A model generated the notes under the pieces. It saw only the letters and a program-made list of their open reading frames with translations. It ran no database searches and had not been told where the DNA came from. Positions 12,201 to 25,069 of a DNA stretch of 64,000 nt are shown here, in pieces. Location of the stretch: the NCBI GenBank assembly GCA_024036415.1, contig JAMWET010000947.1, positions 478,501-542,500 of the forward strand, written 5' to 3'. Numbering within the stretch: the first letter of the stretch is position 1; each line of letters opens with the position of its first letter. The stretch is from Prochilodus magdalenae (lineage: Eukaryota > Chordata > Actinopteri > Characiformes > Prochilodontidae). The translations under genes were made by a program, and so were the position numbers.

Positions 12201-13970
12201 ATCCTAATAGGAGAATCTTACTGCTATAAAACAGCACACAGCTAAAGGAAACAAAATCTCTCGTATAACCTTCATGAACAGTCCTGCTAAATCCAATTAC
12301 ATATGCACAGTATGTAGCTCCACAGCAGCGTATGGAAAGTAATTTGCATTAAAGCCTCCTGGAAATAATGAATCATTGTTTTAATCAGAGATTAATATTG
12401 TCAGTGTCCTCATTCATAGCCTGACTTCTCTTCATCTCACATAGAGCGAAGCAGCAGCTCATTCAAGTTGAACTGCTCCTTTCAGAATCAGGACCATGCC
12501 TTGTGTTTTCTTTCCTCTTCAGCAACCCCCTTGTTGCCCTCAGATTATAATGCATGCCTCTCTGCTACTTCATAGAGGTGTGGTGCTTTTTGCCAGAGGT
12601 TTGGCTCCGGATGTCCATGTGAGTTTTCCACAGTCCTTCTACAGTACATGCTCATATTTCTTTAACTGATATTTAACCAACTTGACTTTTTTCCCCAAAA
12701 ACCTAATAAACCTATCCATAAAGGAGAATTCTACTAACTTCTCCTAAATAATTCAGTCACATTATTCTATCACTGAGATGTGAACGCAGTCAATGGCTAC
12801 ACGTGAAACAAAGAGAGGCTACATGTGAATGTGTGCTTAGAAAAGAAACGTCTTTACAATGATGAGAAGGAGTCACAATGTCTACAACGCAAATACAGCC
12901 ACATGAGTAATGAGCATATATAGTGGTACAGGTAAATCACAGTATTATTATCCTTGACAATCCCTCCATATATCTCTAAATAAAAACCATATACCACCAC
13001 TAAATGTAAACCTTATAACACCACTCTAAGAAAATAGGGCCACCCATTGGGCAGCTTTCTCATGATCACATTGTCTAATAACTTTCTCTGAGGAAGCTTT
13101 TAGAGGCATTAGGAATGTTTTATCACCAGCACTAAAAACTATTTGGACATGAGATGTATGACTTTGTTTACATCTTATTATTTTCCACATGTAGGCATTT
13201 AGGAAACTGTAGAGTTATTCTGTAAGCTCAGCTTAGGTTAGACTGTAATATTACTAACACTGGGTGAGAAAAACAACAAAGCTAGTGAACAAAGATAAAG
13301 ACTGAACAAAAAATACAGAGAAGAGAGAAATTGGTTTTACTGGTGAACTGAACCATTTGTTATGATTACCTGCCAGAGCCAGAATGCCCAGAGAACTGAG
13401 CACTGCTACTAAAACAGCAGGAGTAATAATCTCACATGAACCTTATGACTCAAGTTGTCGGAGTAGGGGACACATTTCAGCAGTGGTCACATTTACGAAT
13501 GAGAATATAGAAAAGGTTCTCTTTAATAATGTATCTGATGCAGAGGACTTGTTATAGACATGTGTTACTTGGTAATATATCCAAAAGTGTATTATTCTTC
13601 TTCTTGGTACACATTGTTTGTCTGTTAACTATTCCAGTCAGTTTTCTAGAAATCAACATTGCTCCAACTGTTTGGTCTGATTGGGAATTATGTGCTTGTG
13701 TACAGCTTTTTGATCTTACAGTTTTTGGAAAACTTTGCATATTTGTTTTTTTGAATGGGAGGAAAAAATACTCACTCATATACTTTACCTCTGCTCAATT
13801 GACAGACATTGTTTCACATATGCTTTATTTCTCAAGGCAGACCCCCAAGCATATGCTTAATGTTGGTCTGACCTCTACTGTTTGTCTTTTTTCTCCATCA
13901 CTTGTTCCTCCCATAGAGTCCCACTCATTTTCATCCCATTCAAACCCTATTGTTTCTTTTACCTAGCAGC
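9220..13970. other. intergenic, mostly unique sequence
   Basis: No recognisable gene. A LINE-like 3' tail is listed separately at 11385-11470. The plus-strand open frame at 13529-13966 (145 codons) has hydrophobic stretches but no domain, and its end merges into a known type of fish repeat (CCATAGAGTCCCACTCATTT), so it is read as chance. Around 12360-12560 the sequence is richer in TAAT words and could be conserved noncoding DNA, without proof. Confidence 0.5.
11385..11470 (+). mobile_element. LINE 3' tail remnant
   Basis: The segment ends GTGACAATAAAAGTGATTTAATTTGATTTGATT, split here as GTGACAATAAAAGTG plus a (TTGAT)n run. Short 3' tandem repeats after an AATAAA-like signal are typical of fish CR1/L2/Rex-type LINE tails. 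No coding part is recognisable. Confidence 0.4.
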
Positions 13971-14115
13971 CACAAACTGCATGTGCTTGATGTGCATAGC
14001 GACTGCCTAGCAACACTTTAGCAACCACCTGGTGTACTATAGCAACCACCAAGCAACATTTTATCAACCTCCTGGGATACCATAGCAACACCATAGCAGC
14101 CACAGCCTACTACTA
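13900..14115. repeat. AGCAACCACC minisatellite-like repeat
   Basis: Imperfect tandem words built on TAGCAACACT, TAGCAACCACC and CATAGCAACACC follow a CCATAGAGTCCCACTCATTT leader. This layout is familiar from interspersed minisatellite-like repeats in many fish genomes. The units are decayed, and only five or six can be recognised. Confidence 0.6.
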
Positions 14116-14331
14116 GACTAGCAGGAATTGGGAATCATTTAGGTTGCGCAACCATTCCACACTTTTTTTTTTACAAAATGAACTTTTCTAGCTTGCTTTA
14201 ACATTTAAACTTTTCCATTAAACATGTTATTCATTTTGTGGAGCAATTTTCACATAAGAGAGAAGCAACCTGCATTAAAGATGGCTACTGATGAGTGATA
14301 TGTACAGATATGAATAACATTCAACATCGAC

Positions 14332-14524
14332 ACTTATTTATTTATAAAGCGTTTTTTACAACAGATGTCACAAAGCAGCTTTACAAAGAATCTGGCGTCC
14401 GAGCCCCCAGTGAGCAAGCCAAGGGCGACAAAGGCAAGGAAAAACTCCACTAGTTAAGAAGGGAGAGCTCTTAAGAGGAACCAAGACTCAAAGGGGGAAC
14501 CCATCCTCCTCGGGTCAACACCAT
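14332..14524 (-). mobile_element. L2-type LINE 3' tail
   Basis: On the minus strand this reads the stereotyped fish L2 3' UTR: GGTTCC near the start, GTTTTTCCTTGCC, TTGGCTTGCTCACTGGGGGC, AAAGCTGCTTTGTGAC, then AAAAACGCTTTATAAATA. The same tail occurs on the plus strand at the end of the LINE at 25070-26359, which supports both calls. No coding part remains here. Confidence 0.8.
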
Positions 14525-14529
14525 AAAAA

Positions 14530-17500
14530 AAAAAAAGAAAAATAAATAAAAGCTTAAAGAGAATATGTGACGCTAGTAGTGTTACTTTAGTAAACTAATA
14601 ATACCTTATGCGGTCAGGCCAGTGAACTCGCTGCAGTGTTGCGATTTTCCAGTCGGTATGTTCTGATATTTTTCCACAGTAATCATAAGCCTCAGTGACA
14701 TTCCTGATAAAAAAAACACTGAAGTAAAAAAACATCTTGTTTATTAGTTGGACTTCACGTTGGCCAACTGAGTGGGGCTATCACTTTTGCTCAGTTCCCA
14801 AGCCAGATGACCATGGTCCTTTGTGGGGGTCTGGCAGCCTGTCCAAGCTGTTTCCTGCACTCATCCCAGTAATTGATTGAATGTGGTTTGGCTGTCACTA
14901 TTTACAATGAGACAGCATTAACATCAAACAGGGAAAGCGTAAAAATGTAAAGTTAAATGCCATGATCAGATAACGTAGACAGTGGGGAATATCAAACAGT
15001 ACCCTAACATTACACTAACTGACTTTAGCTGACTTTGTTGGGTAACATCATAAGACCCCTAAGTTATCTTTACACCAAAAGCTTGTAGAAACAAACAACA
15101 CCTGATGTACTGTAGCAACAACAGCCGCACTCCTGTACACACAATGCATATGTTGCTATGGTTTTGTTAATTGTTTTAATAATCTGCACTGAAAATAAAA
15201 CATTACAACACTGTGGCAGTTGAAACATTCAGTACTCATAAGAATGCTGGAGAATTGGCATACACTAAAATACATTGAAATACAAAAAAAAAACAGAAAG
15301 CTAGAATGAAATGTTAGAAAAATGCCCATCCTTTCATTTAATTTAGTTCATTATTAGTTACAGCATTATCAAACAATATACTAGGTAAACATCCTGAACG
15401 GCACACAGATTTTCCAGTTGGTCAAGCAGGCTTGAAACCTATACCAATCACAAGTCGGAATGCTGTCATGGGTGAAGGGATCTACTATGCTTATTTATAA
15501 ATTATATTTTATATGACAGTTGGTTCACTTGATGGCCATGTTTTGAAAAGTGCCAGGCAGTGATTTCCAGCTATACAAGACCTGACTATCACCCAGAGTA
15601 TTGGAGGCTATCAGTAAGGCTCACAGTTACACCATCATAGGGCAAAGCAAAGATATGTAGATGAGGCAACATAACACACACATTACACTGGCCACCAAAA
15701 TGTGGTGGCTACCTCACAAAAACCTTACAACGTTTTTTGCACCATTTTGAAGCAGCAGCTTCACTTTAAACTATATTAACATTTCACTAAGACATTACTA
15801 TGAAAGTGACAGTATGCCAAGTTATAGTTCTCACTTTCTCACCAGCTTTCACACAAATTCTCAGGCTAGAGGAAATGAGAGAAGAAGTAGAGCACCACCC
15901 TACTGTTGTATCTCCTACACGTCTCACTCCACCTCTTGCTGATCACCTGTTCCCCACCACAGTTTCCTCCAAACATGAATAGCCTCAGACACTCTATCCA
16001 CCTTTGCAAACCAGTGTCTCGAAAGTCCTCAGTGCGTGCCTTAGAAAGTCAAATAAAGTCAAATAAAGTGTGGAAAATCCCCAGGCAGCATCTTGAGGAT
16101 GTAAGCAGCTGTTACCCTCTGACACTCAGGGGCTGCACAGTAGGCAGCTAGCAGTGCTTGGCAGGATGCCTGAAATATAGGTTACTTTTGCATCTCTATA
16201 AGCATATTGGTCGTATTACACACATCCCTGGAACTTAAAGGGACATTCTGGCTCACATTAAAAATGTAACCATTGCTGTGTATGTGGGAAAGATGTTCCT
16301 TCCTAGAGAGGATCTGTAGAGAAAAAATATGATGAGAGGAATAAAAATTAAAAACTGATGTGGGGTGGATTTTTGGGAAGCAGGCTGTTTAATTGTTTTC
16401 AGCTGGTGAAGACAGATAGTTACTGTTACTGCCAAGGAGCCAAGTATCTTATTGTAAACATACTATATACAACTTTAGTTAATGGAGAGAATCAATTACA
16501 GTGTAAATAACTCATCAGACACCATTTTAAAACAGCAACTTCACCTTAAACTATTAGCCAGCCTGAATCTCTAGATGCCTACACTGCCTAACACAACTAG
16601 TCACATATTAAATGCTAGTTGTAGGCTGCAACGGGTTTCACAATGACAGTAAGTACTGGTTAAGACAACAGTGTGCTTACCAACACAACAGAAGTGCTGT
16701 CTGTTTCCTCTCAACAGACAGTGTTCACTTCCTCTCACACTATCAAAGCATCCACTCATAGGACCACTGGCCACCTGCTGCTGTCAGAGTGCTGCACACA
16801 GAGGACTCTGACACTTTCATTATAATGTCCTCTGTGGGTGTGTGTGTGTGTTTGTACATTTCCTGGGCCAGAAATGAAGGAAAAACACAGCCAAAGCAAA
16901 GCTAACACACAACGTCAGCACCTGCAAAATGTTCCCTAACATAGCTCCTATTGCTATATGTCAACAGTACATCACCTTTATGATTCTTTAAGCTGAGAAT
17001 CAAGCAGAGGTTCAGTGAGCCTCAGAACTTGAAATTACACACACATGCCTTCATTTACAGATGTAAACACAGAACACACAAAAACACACACCACACACGG
17101 CACACACACACAACACACACACAACATGAACTTAACTAAGGTGTACACCTCCCATGTGAACCTATGCTTATGGCCCCATTCTGCATGGCAGCTCCTGGTT
17201 GGTTGAATGCCACAATATAATAGTAGCACACATTATGCATGTTGTACATTGAGTAGCATTGCTGTTACTTAAAAGCCTACAATATGTGGAACTGACATAC
17301 AGTGAATCTATTTCAATGTCATCTCCTCCATCAAATACAAGCCCTGCATTTACAAAGAAGGTGGTAAACTGGACCCATTTCAAGGCCTAAACTGATAGAT
17401 TACAGCTCATTAATATTTACACCCATTTAGATACAACAGCTTACACTGTAGCGCAGAGAAACAATGATGACAGAGCAACAGCAATGAAAACAGCAGACTG

Positions 17501-17630
17501 TGCAAAAAATATCTTTCCAGGTTGTGATCAGGATGTTGGCACCCAAAGACCTGTCAGTGGGTATGGTAATGTTCATCTTTAAACAAGGCTGAGGTTAGCT
17601 TCCTGTTCGCCAGCTTTATAATCAAATGTT
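14530..17630. other. intergenic, no gene seen
   Basis: AT-rich sequence with stops in all frames. CA-rich simple repeats occur at about 17037-17127, and (TG)n near 16838-16853. Open frames of 60-80 codons here lack codon bias and domains. Confidence 0.5.
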
Positions 17631-17633
17631 CTT

Positions 17634-17699
17634 TTCCACCTTAAATGCCACAGCTTGAACAGGTGCCAGAATGTAACTGGTGTGCCATGTAAGGTGGAA
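17634..17699. mobile_element. short palindromic MITE, copy 1
   Basis: The left arm starts TTCCACCTTAAATGCCACAG and the right arm ends GCCATGTAAGGTGGAA. The two arms (about 27 nt each) are imperfect inverted complements around a short spacer, so the unit folds into a hairpin. A second member lies at 36532-36613 with the same TTCCaCCTTAAA...GTAAC layout, which supports a dispersed family. Confidence 0.6.
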
Positions 17700-17868
17700 C
17701 AGATAACTCACAAAACATTCTATTGTGTTGTTGTTGCGACTGAAAGCAAGTAACTAGTATATGTAACATCAGCTACTAGCAATCACCAGGTAACTAGCAT
17801 TGCTAACTAAATAGCCTAATGGTTTATTTAGAATTATTTATATAGATGTTCATTTTATTTTCCTGGCT

Positions 17869-18180
17869 GTGTCTTTTTTGACATGGTACTTTGGTGTTAT
17901 GATCTGGTGTGATGATCTTGCTGTACACCAGCCAATCAGAGCAGAGCTCCTCAAATTACTGATCCAGTACAACTGGACCATTATCTCTGATCCAGTCATA
18001 ACAACGCAACACATACTAACATCCCACCCCTATGCTAGTGTCACTGCAGTATAAGGGTGCAGAAAAACAGTCTGTATAAACAGTCCCTGTGTGATAAGTG
18101 GAGCAGATCAAATGGGCAATGAGCAGGTGTAATGCAATAAGGTGGTTTAAGGTCATGGCTGCTTGGTGTATATCCCATGA
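17869..18180 (+). repeat. ostariophysan-type interspersed repeat, copy 1 (decayed)
   Basis: Shared landmarks with the better-kept copy at 44400-44810: CTGATCCA, an AACACA-rich stretch with ACTAACA, AGTGTCACTGCAGT, ACAGTCTGT, and a GGTGGTTTAAGGTCATGGCTG end that corresponds to GGTGGTTTTAATG-TATGG in the other copy. It is noncoding, and I know this layout as a very abundant repeat in carp, catfish and characin genomes. Boundaries are approximate. Confidence 0.5.
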
Positions 18181-18344
18181 ATTGATGTACAGGAAATGAT
18201 CTTTTTGTAAAGGTCTTTTGTGTGACATGGGTACATAACACCTTGGGTCTCCCATCATTCTCACATGCACAACAGTTTCTACATGATGAAAAAAATTGTA
18301 TTATTTAATAAGAAATAAAAGAAAAAGTCCCATGATCCAAGTTA

Positions 18345-19150
18345 GAGCTGCTTAAGTTTATGGATGACACAATTGTAGTGGGTCTCATTTTGGCACATTC
18401 TGAGTCATGCACGACAACCTACAGCTAAACAGACTGAAAGTGGGCTTCTGTAAACAACCACCTGCCTGCTTTCCCCTGGAAATATGGAACAGCTATGGGT
18501 ATGGTTGAGTCACTCAAATTCCTGGGGACCACCACCTGCAACACCCTGAAGCGAGAGAGTACTATTTCCACAATTGAGCTACGAAAGCACTAGATAGGCT
18601 ATTGATGGTGGATGATTAGTTCAGGATCAAAAACTCCAATCCAACTCCTCCAAAAGATCCAAACAATCCAGGGCATGCAGTCCTACTGTGCCACAGTCCA
18701 ATGCATGGGGACTGTATAACCCTCCAGCTGATGCTTGGCATTGAACACAATGACATTCGGCTCTTATTTGGCTGCTCCAGACCATCCCTTTGCTGAGGCA
18801 TTACCTTGTATACAAGCTGTGTATACGTAACTGAATGCTCACTGAAATGCACCTCGCTGCAGCTGAATGCACTCATCAAGCAAGGGGCCTGGAAACTTTA
18901 AACAGACAGTTACTGTTCTGTGTCCATCATTGTCTTGCTCTTGTCTGTTTACACCCTCTCCAAGGTCAGGGTGCAGTGTTATTCTCTCATCCGAGAGTAT
19001 CTTTGGCAGAAAGGAAGCATCTAGGAAGACTATTCATCATGGAAATCACTTCTTCAAAAAAAACGCCATCACAGAGACGGTTCAAGGCCACTTGTGCAGC
19101 ACGTCGGCTCCACAGTTCCTTCCCTGAAGCAATATTGAATGAGGGCCCTT
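18345..19150 (+). pseudogene. decayed LINE reverse transcriptase
   Basis: The plus strand near 18349 reads LLKFMDDTIVVGLI, matching the catalytic KFADDTTVVGLI of fish jockey/CR1-type LINE reverse transcriptases (the FADD box, here FMDD). About 140 bp downstream, MVESLKFLGTTTCNTL matches the V.SFKFLGT.IS.DL segment. Near 19080, RRLHSSFPEAILNEG resembles the C-terminal RRLQNSFFPEAIRLLN end. Stops and frameshifts lie between the pieces. The element is 5' truncated and inactive. The 105-codon open frame at 18835-19152 is a remnant of it, not a host gene. Confidence 0.6.
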
Positions 19151-19159
19151 AAATGATCT

Positions 19160-22100
19160 TGTGCCCCTCATACTTCCCCTTCTTTTGATTCTTTCTAAGC
19201 TACATTGCTGCACAGCTATGATGCTTGTTCGTTTCATTGTCTTACTTGTCTACTGCCACTATTCACCATTTGCAGTGTTAAATAAGCCCAGTTACTCTGA
19301 TTGTCACTCTGTCTTGCAGTCTGCAGATAGACATTCTCTCCTGAGCAGGTATAAACAGCGCTGTTCCTACAATGATGGTACAATGGCTACAAAACTTTAC
19401 AAACTCCTCCTGGGATGCAGCGGTTGTTGTGTGAGGCTGTGGCAAGTGTGCCAGTAACATTTTGTTACGACATTGCATCATCCTGCAGCAAAGGAAAAGG
19501 AATTCCAATGAACTGTTTCAGCCCACTGAGAAAAGTGGTTCATATGCGAGTTTCCGTCCGTTTTCCCTTTGTCACTGACACATGAAGCCAAACCACCAAA
19601 CTGTCTTAGGTTTAATTTACATATCCTGGACCCTGGGTGTCACAAAGGCACACTGCCCCATGTGTTGCAATATGATGTGAGACATGAACCTATGTAAAAG
19701 TGTGTGCCTAAGTCTAGTTGAACCCACTGTGAGACAAACTCATCTGTATCTCCAAATCACCTTGAAAAGGGGCCAGCTCTGTCCATATGCCTGTGGTTGG
19801 CCAGTTCAAGCCGTAGTCATGGTAGCATTCATGTTTTTATAAGTTGATGGAAGGGTGTCCACAAGGAGGAGGAGAGCAGCAGACCCAATGAGAGAGCTAC
19901 CTCTGTCTAGAGGAGTCCGATGTGAGGTATTTAAAGCTCCACCATTTCCGGCTGTTGCCCTAGCTGACCCATTTCTGGCTGAGCCCACAGATGATAAAAG
20001 TGGTCCATGTGGTCCGACACAAAAAGCTACATAACACACTAAAGGAAGAAGAAAAACATAAAAGTGCAGCAGTTTCTCTTTAATTTTTACCAAAAACTCA
20101 TTTAAATTGTTATGTTACTGAAATGCGCCATGAACTATAACTGATCCAAAGGTGCCAGTGCTCTCAGATTCACCCCTGTCATAATCCTCGGCCATAAGTG
20201 TTTTGCCCAAGTCGCTTAAGAGAAATTGACTGTTTACCGTCTAATATATCCCAGCCATTAAACACACCTTTGTTGCCTCTCAGATGTATAATCAACGTTA
20301 TTTGCTTTAGGTGTAATATAATTTGCTTTAGGCATTATACGATTAGGTTTTGAGATTATTCATATGACTCATAATGCTTAATGACCATAAACACATTGAA
20401 CAATACTGAATGTAATTTGGCTGTCTCTAGAGTAGGTTTCACAATGCTTAGTATCGCAGACAGTTTATTCCCTGAATAAATGTAATTTAATTCATGATTA
20501 AGTCAGTTATATTATTGAAATGAAGTGTTATTGTACTGTTCATGAATATGCCATAAATACTTAGCATGTTCCTGTAAGGCATGGCTAAAAAGAATATTTG
20601 TCCACACATACATGACAGACATCTAGGTTTGTACCCTAGCGCAGTCATCAAGATTACTCCTTCACAGCAACACAGCAAATAACGGTTAGAATGCATTGCT
20701 GACCTCATCACCTTCCATTTCTTCCTTCTTTCTCCCATAATGCCACTCTCTATCCCATCATCTATCACTCAGAAATGTGTCCACCCCTGCCTGACCAGGA
20801 ACTTTGTGGATGTGCAGCGTTATTGGATGTGACAATTTCATTAGGACCCAATCAGCTTGCCCTCAGTGGTGTACATGCATGAGATGAGATATACGTTGGG
20901 GGGCCCATCCTTTATCCACGTCTCTTCGTCTGTGTTTCTGTCTTTTTTGCTGGAACTGACTGTAATTCTGACTCTCTGACTCTCTCTCCTTATTCTGTCT
21001 GACCTTCATGTCTAGCTCATTATGTAGTGTTCTCCTCCATCTGTTCACTGGTGATGATATCAGGAGCTCCTGGTCCGTTGGAAACAAGGAGCTGTCATCT
21101 TGTAACACCACACACAGACACATACTCACACACACCCTTACACTCTCCTTAACACTCACCTCTGCTGGAGGAAAAAAAGGATAGATCCCAGAGTCATCCA
21201 TTCATAAAGGAGTACCATATTTCTGTGCTAATACATCTGACTTAATTCAAGAAGCGCCTTTTGATTATTAATCTGCCAGTCCGACATGTTAAATTATGGA
21301 AACCATTAAGCTATACACAGCATGGGTTCTGGATGGCCTCAAATAAGTGGTGAACCAAGACTATTAGAGGTAAGACTTCAGTTTGGGCCATTAAATGATA
21401 GACTGAAACAAAACTCTGGGTTAGCTGCTGACGTTGTCTCACCTTTTGCACTCTGCCTATGATCAATGGATAGAATAAGCAACTCGCTCCTTGTAGTGTG
21501 AAAACAGGCTGTATAGATGGAGGTGAAAACTGAGAAACAACTCATCCAACTCATTCCCCTTTCATCCATCTTACCTCCTGTAGGACAACACAGTTGAGTA
21601 AAGCCAACCCTTAGTGCCAGGACATGAAACTACAGCCCCCAAATCCACATAACTGGGAAGCTGAAGAAGTACAATGGTTTGGCAAAGCATTTAGCCAGGG
21701 CAATGGAAAGACCTGAAACTGCACTATGGAGTTGTCACCCCTCCAGTTGAAATTATTGCCTGAGAGAGAGACAGAGACCATGGAAGTTTATCAAACAATC
21801 TCTCCAGAATGTGTTTGTGAAAAAGAAAGATGGTGGTGTGTACATTACATATTTAGAGTATCCAAACTGCATGCCTCCAGTGCCAACAGCGAATCAGAAC
21901 CAGATCTAGTAGGATGAGGAATGGAAGACAGCCATCAGTACCCCAAACCACTCTACAAGTGTGTAGTGGTGACATTACAAGACCTTTTTGTGTGCAACCA
22001 TAATAAATTAGAACATTAAGAGTTTAACAATTAAGAGCTGTAGGAGTAATAGTATAATACAGGTAGGGTTTTAATACATAAAGCACAATGTATATACGGT

Positions 22101-22770
22101 ATTAAATCATTTTATTTTGATGAAATATTTAAGAAGACCTTGGATCCCCACTGGCTAGTTCCACATGCTGGGTCTGCTGGAGTGAGGAGTACTATGAGTA
22201 TTACTGATTTTTCAGAAGAGGATGCCATACAGTATTACATACATTGCATCCAGTACTCTATACATACCTACTGTGAAGATGTTAAACCCCGTGAGGAGCA
22301 TTTCGGGTTTACGTGTGACTTGCTGGTAAGGTCTGTGAGGGTGTGTTGACCAAATGAGATGAACTGAACTAAAAGTAGGGTGCTCAGACAAGTGATTTAT
22401 TTACACGATGTGGAGAAAAAAACAAGAAACAAAACCTGTACAAACGGAAAATAAAAAAAAGTACAATACAAGCATACAAAGGGGAGTAGCTACGGGGCTG
22501 CTCATCAACTCCCTTACATATTTTCTTCCATACACTTATTACAGACACTACCGACAGCAGGTGTTTGCGACAACTGGCGTCATCCGAGGAAGAAGCTGGT
22601 TCTCTTGGGAATCCCCCAGGTTTTAAATTGAAAGCCCCACCTCCGGAGATCCCATTCCCCACCATGGGGTTACAACGGTGTGGTTCCACCTTAAATTAAA
22701 TTACAATGCTAAATACAAACAACAACCTAGGTCGAACAGTTACCGGTATTTACATAATCTTGGTAAACAC
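19160..22770. other. intergenic, no gene seen
   Basis: Only short open frames without recognisable domains. CA-rich words near 21100-21150 and mixed simple sequence. No RNA gene or clear transposon ends were seen. Confidence 0.45.
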
Positions 22771-23305
22771 CAGTGGTGGACAAAGTATCTAAGCCATGTA
22801 CTTTAGTTAAAGTAAAGATACCCAAGGTAAAATATTCCTTCAGTAAAAGTTCCTTCCTTTAGACCTCCACTTCATCAAAAGTACAAATGTATTAACATTT
22901 AAATGCTCTTAAGTATGGAAAGTAGAAATAGCATTAACATGATGTATTATGGACAGGATGTCCTATGATCGTTTCTAGAACAAGACTCTTAATCAACTCA
23001 TTGTAGATGAAGAGACTCTGGTGTCATTCTTTGTCCACCAATCTTTATTTGAAGGTTATTAATTAGTCTGACACTGACGTCTATTAACACTAAAGGAGAA
23101 CGGTTTCCATTAGGTAGAAGCAAGTTCTGCCCAGCAGGTCAAAACAAGCACAGAACAAAGTGAGCACTGTACCTTGACTGGTGTACTCACCTCACGCTTC
23201 TTTCATTTTGACATGATACATTTTTATGCGCGCATAAACCAAAAGGAACTCGCAAAATGTAGTGGAGTATAAAATAAAATATTTGACTGAAATGTAATGT
23301 TAAAG
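22771..23305 (+). mobile_element. hAT-like nonautonomous repeat, copy 1
   Basis: It begins CAGTGGTGGACAAAGTA, a hAT-like terminus, and continues with AGTTAAAGTA, CCAAGGTAAAA and CAGTAAAAGT. It shares long stretches with 41822-42360, including AACAAGACTCTTAATCA and CATTAATTAGTCT-type words. It runs to ATGTAGTGGAGTATAAAATA near 23275. The far terminal repeat expected of the family is missing, so it is truncated. There is no coding sequence. Confidence 0.65.
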
Positions 23306-23815
23306 TAATAGAGCTTTAATTAAGCTTTTAATTTAATTTAATTAACTAATTACTAAAGAGCCTATAAAAGAATTACAAGAACTTACAGAGCTGACAAAGA
23401 ACAGCACTGGGCACATGTTTGATAAAGCTAGAATTCAGAGAACATGTTTGGAGGGGTTTTGGACCCAGAGGACTTTGCAACATACATGGAACTCCCTAGG
23501 TTTGTGCACATTAGCTGTCCTCAGAGGACAAGGCCAGACAACATTTTTATTCTCATCACAAGAAAAATCTTAGCAAGCCTCTGCCCAAAGAGTGCTGGGA
23601 CAGGATCCAGCACACTCCGCCACCCAGAAGGCTACATAGCTCAGAAGATGAAGGCATGAATGAATGAATGATCTAAGCAAAGGAACATGTACATGTCCTG
23701 CAGAAATTTTGGCAACCCTTCGGTAAATATAGAAAATGCCAAATTCAGGTGTGTTCTCTGTGGAGGATGTGTAATTTTAAAACCATTGTAGTACTTATAT
23801 AAGACTGTACTAGTA

Positions 23816-23818
23816 CTC

Positions 23819-23849
<31 letters not shown>

Positions 23850-23850
23850 T
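23816..23850. repeat. (CT)n microsatellite
   Basis: A short CT/CCCT run inside a minus-strand open frame of 100 codons (23641-23943). That frame is extended by the repeat and is not credible as a gene. Confidence 0.9.
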
Positions 23851-24349
23851 TGTCATAGCACAAAACACTACTTTTGACTTTTTAAAGCTGTTCCAAAAAT
23901 GATTGCGGGCCAAATCACATTCCTCAAGGGGCACATTCTCCAACTTTTAATCTTCCGTACAATAAAAATCTATTTTAAATATTGTTTATTCATTTCAATC
24001 CAATCACCCAAGTCCAGGGTGACCCAGAGTTTGTAGATAAGAGAATAATGGGAAGGCTGAGTCAGCATTTTTAAGCATTGTGGGATGGGAGCAGAGTGCA
24101 GGGATGGGAAACATCATTAGAGCGGAGCTGTTTTTCAATCAGGGGAAGCGAAGAGTAAATTTTGAGAGCTGGGTGGTGAGTCGTTTTAAAAGCCAGACAC
24201 TGGAATTAAAATGAAGATGATGAAATTTAGCTTCCAGGATTGTTCATAAAAGCTGGAGGTTTGTGGTGTAGGTGCGTGAGATCAGTCGAGAGGGTGTAGT
24301 GCGTGAGAGGCTGTCTGGGTATGTGTATGCATTCGGCTCTATGGTTTGA

Positions 24350-24351
24350 GT

Positions 24352-24391
<40 letters not shown>

Positions 24392-24396
24392 GTGTT
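24350..24396. repeat. (GT)n microsatellite
   Basis: Nearly pure GT run. Open frames crossing it on both strands (up to 148 codons) are partly repeat-driven. Confidence 0.95.
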
Positions 24397-24539
24397 TTGT
24401 GTAGGTCGTGACCCTCCTCTGTTGCAGCGCGTGCAGACAATGTTTCTCGCCCACGTCGCTCTGCAGAGTTGCTCTGGGTTAATGAGCTTGCACACTCACA
24501 CTGCTCTCTCACAGACGGAGCCAAGCCCTGTGTGTGCGC

Positions 24540-24740
24540 GTGTGTGCACTCCAAAGCAAACTGAATTAATGCGGTGCCTCTCATTACCTCTGGCTGTTCT
24601 GCAGTACCCTCGAGTGACCGGTAGGGTGTCCCAGAAGCAGATGCTGCCTGCTTTCTTCTCTAATGCTGTGCTACTGTGCACAAAGTACAGCAGCCCCTGC
24701 CTGGTAATGGAGCTCTATCCACTCCAGCTCCTAGTGTATC
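24540..24740. other. possible conserved noncoding segment
   Basis: Balanced base composition, TTAATGCGG, CTCATTACCTC and long stretches without low complexity set this apart from neighbouring decayed sequence. It carries a plus-strand open frame but no domain or splice signals that I trust. Read as a candidate enhancer-type element purely on texture. Confidence 0.2.
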
Positions 24741-25069
24741 ATAAGCAACATGTTCTCCTAATGCGAACTCATTGGCTACATTCACATGCCAAATAAAAGT
24801 GACCTTTTGTGACACAGATGTGTTGTCTGTGTGGCAGTGGACAGCAAATTACCCACGAATCTGACAGATTTAATTCCATTCTGGGCCACTTTATAAAGTG
24901 GTGTTGAAATCAAATACATATCCGGTATGGACACAAAGAAGCTTAATGTTAAATCTTAACCAACTTCCTGAGTACACAAATTAATCTGCGCTTTTTTATG
25001 TTTCGTTTGGTAATCTTTTGCTTTTGCTCTTGGGTTGATATGCCACACTTCGAACCAAAGCACGTTCAC

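Noticed and set aside
13529..13966. 145-codon plus-strand frame with hydrophobic stretches
   Set aside because: No domain, no splice signals or codon bias, and its end runs into a known type of interspersed repeat.
18835..19152. 105-codon plus-strand frame as a host gene
   Set aside because: Its position and C-terminal words fit the end of a decayed LINE that starts with the FMDD reverse transcriptase box at about 18349.
24350..24796. 148-codon plus-strand frame
   Set aside because: It starts inside a GT microsatellite, and the rest lacks a domain; the remainder may be conserved noncoding DNA.
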